Assembly (NCBI GenBank): GCA_964464435.1
Contig: CAYXGE010000026.1
Coordinates: forward strand, 1-22,379
DNA from: CAYXGE01 sp964464435
Lineage (GTDB): Bacteria > Pseudomonadota > Gammaproteobacteria > Burkholderiales > Methylophilaceae
Length of the DNA stretch: 22,379 nucleotides
Direction: 5' to 3'
Shown here: positions 22,003 through 22,379 of the stretch, one piece after another
Position numbering within the stretch: the first letter of the stretch is position 1
Layout: each line of letters opens with the position of its first letter
Program-made: the position numbers and the translations under genes
The notes under the pieces: generated by a model
Database searches by the model: none
The model's input: the letters and a program-made list of their open reading frames with translations, nothing else
Told to the model about the DNA's origin: nothing

Positions 22003-22379
22003 ATGATGGGTAAATTTAATATACATAATGCTGCTAAATATGCATTAGCTATTTTGCTATTAATTAGCAGTCATATTGCCATGGCTGCGTACAGCTTCCC
22101 AGGGACATTTTTTGCACCATTGCCACCAGGATGTAGTGGCTCTAATGGTATCTATACCTGTGCGTTTGGGCTCAATAACGCTGGGCACTCAATTAATATC
22201 GATAATTCTGCGCAGGCGGTCACCATCACAATTACGGGCAATATGGCCGTGAACGAAAACATTACGGTGAGTAATGCTACACAGCCTCTCACATTTCATA
22301 TATCAGGAAACTTAACCGTTGGTGGTTATGGCGTCGCAGGTAATCTTGCCAATTCAGCAACTAATGTAGCTTTGTTTGT
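22003..22379 (+). CDS. mshQ: MshQ-like exported protein, N-terminal part
   Basis: An open frame begins at ATGATG (22003 or 22006) and runs off the right edge, 125 codons visible and no stop. Residues 1-about 29 are a signal peptide (positive start, LAILLLI core, AMA before the cut). The mature start has two cysteines (PPGCSGSNGIYTCAF), and a repeating pattern of short beta-strands follows (TITITGN, ENITVSN, LTFHISGNLTVGG) typical of a beta-solenoid. Position after mshP, the PPGC...Y.C start and the beta-repeat match MshQ, a large outer-surface protein of MSHA operons. The rest and the true length are beyond the window. Confidence 0.82.
   Translation, partial: MMGKFNIHNAAKYALAILLLISSHIAMAAYSFPGTFFAPLPPGCSGSNGIYTCAFGLNNAGHSINIDNSAQAVTITITGNMAVNENITVSNATQPLTFHISGNLTVGGYGVAGNLANSATNVALF

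Overview
The window looks like chromosomal core sequence from a Gram-negative betaproteobacterium. The AT-leaning codon use, the gpmI-envC pair, the yibN-grxC-secB-gpsA order and the MSHA-type pilus genes fit Nitrosomonadales, and a Methylophilaceae (Methylotenera-like) relative is my best guess. That placement is inferred from gene content and remembered protein resemblance; no search was run. The record is a draft scaffold: three runs of exactly 100 N (1330-1429, 4398-4497, 13824-13923) are evidently placeholder gaps. They cut clpB, cut a lytic transglycosylase and falsely join it to another gene, and hide whatever follows gpsA.

Layout. 1-387: C-terminus of a sialidase/BNR-like secreted protein. 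573-1049: small exported protein of unknown function. 1132-3574: clpB behind a very clear sigma-32 heat-shock promoter. 3634-7651: two paralogous Sel1-repeat lytic transglycosylases flank a gene on the opposite strand that fuses a cyclic-nucleotide-binding domain to a PerM/AI-2E-type membrane protein; the tail of an unrelated small protein lies after the second gap. 7665-8087: YjbQ. 8084-10938 (minus): gpmI-envC (glycolysis; activator of septal amidases). 11025-13803 (plus): yibN, grxC, secB, an SH3-domain exported protein, gpsA. 13930-14958 (minus): a membrane-anchored cysteine-rich protein of unknown function and trmL. 15037-22379 (plus): an MSHA-type type IV pilus operon in the order mshE, mshG, mshF-like, mshB-like, mshA-like, mshC, mshD, mshO, mshP and the start of mshQ, which runs off the end and has no stop codon in the window.

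How the genes work together. The pilus genes are tightly spaced or overlapping and supply the assembly ATPase (with an N-terminal domain resembling the c-di-GMP-binding MshEN domain), the inner-membrane platform, major and minor pilins and a putative tip/surface protein. The secretin and alignment genes (mshI to mshN) that usually precede mshE are not next to it. The cell-wall genes (two transglycosylases, envC, an SH3 protein) recur through the window but are not one operon.

I see no tRNA, rRNA, CRISPR array, insertion sequence or phage gene. The most unusual items are the CNBD-PerM fusion, a 17-bp stem-loop inside the signal-peptide region of the first transglycosylase, and the non-canonical prepilin N-termini in mshD and mshP. 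I did not find convincing evidence of a wholly new system.
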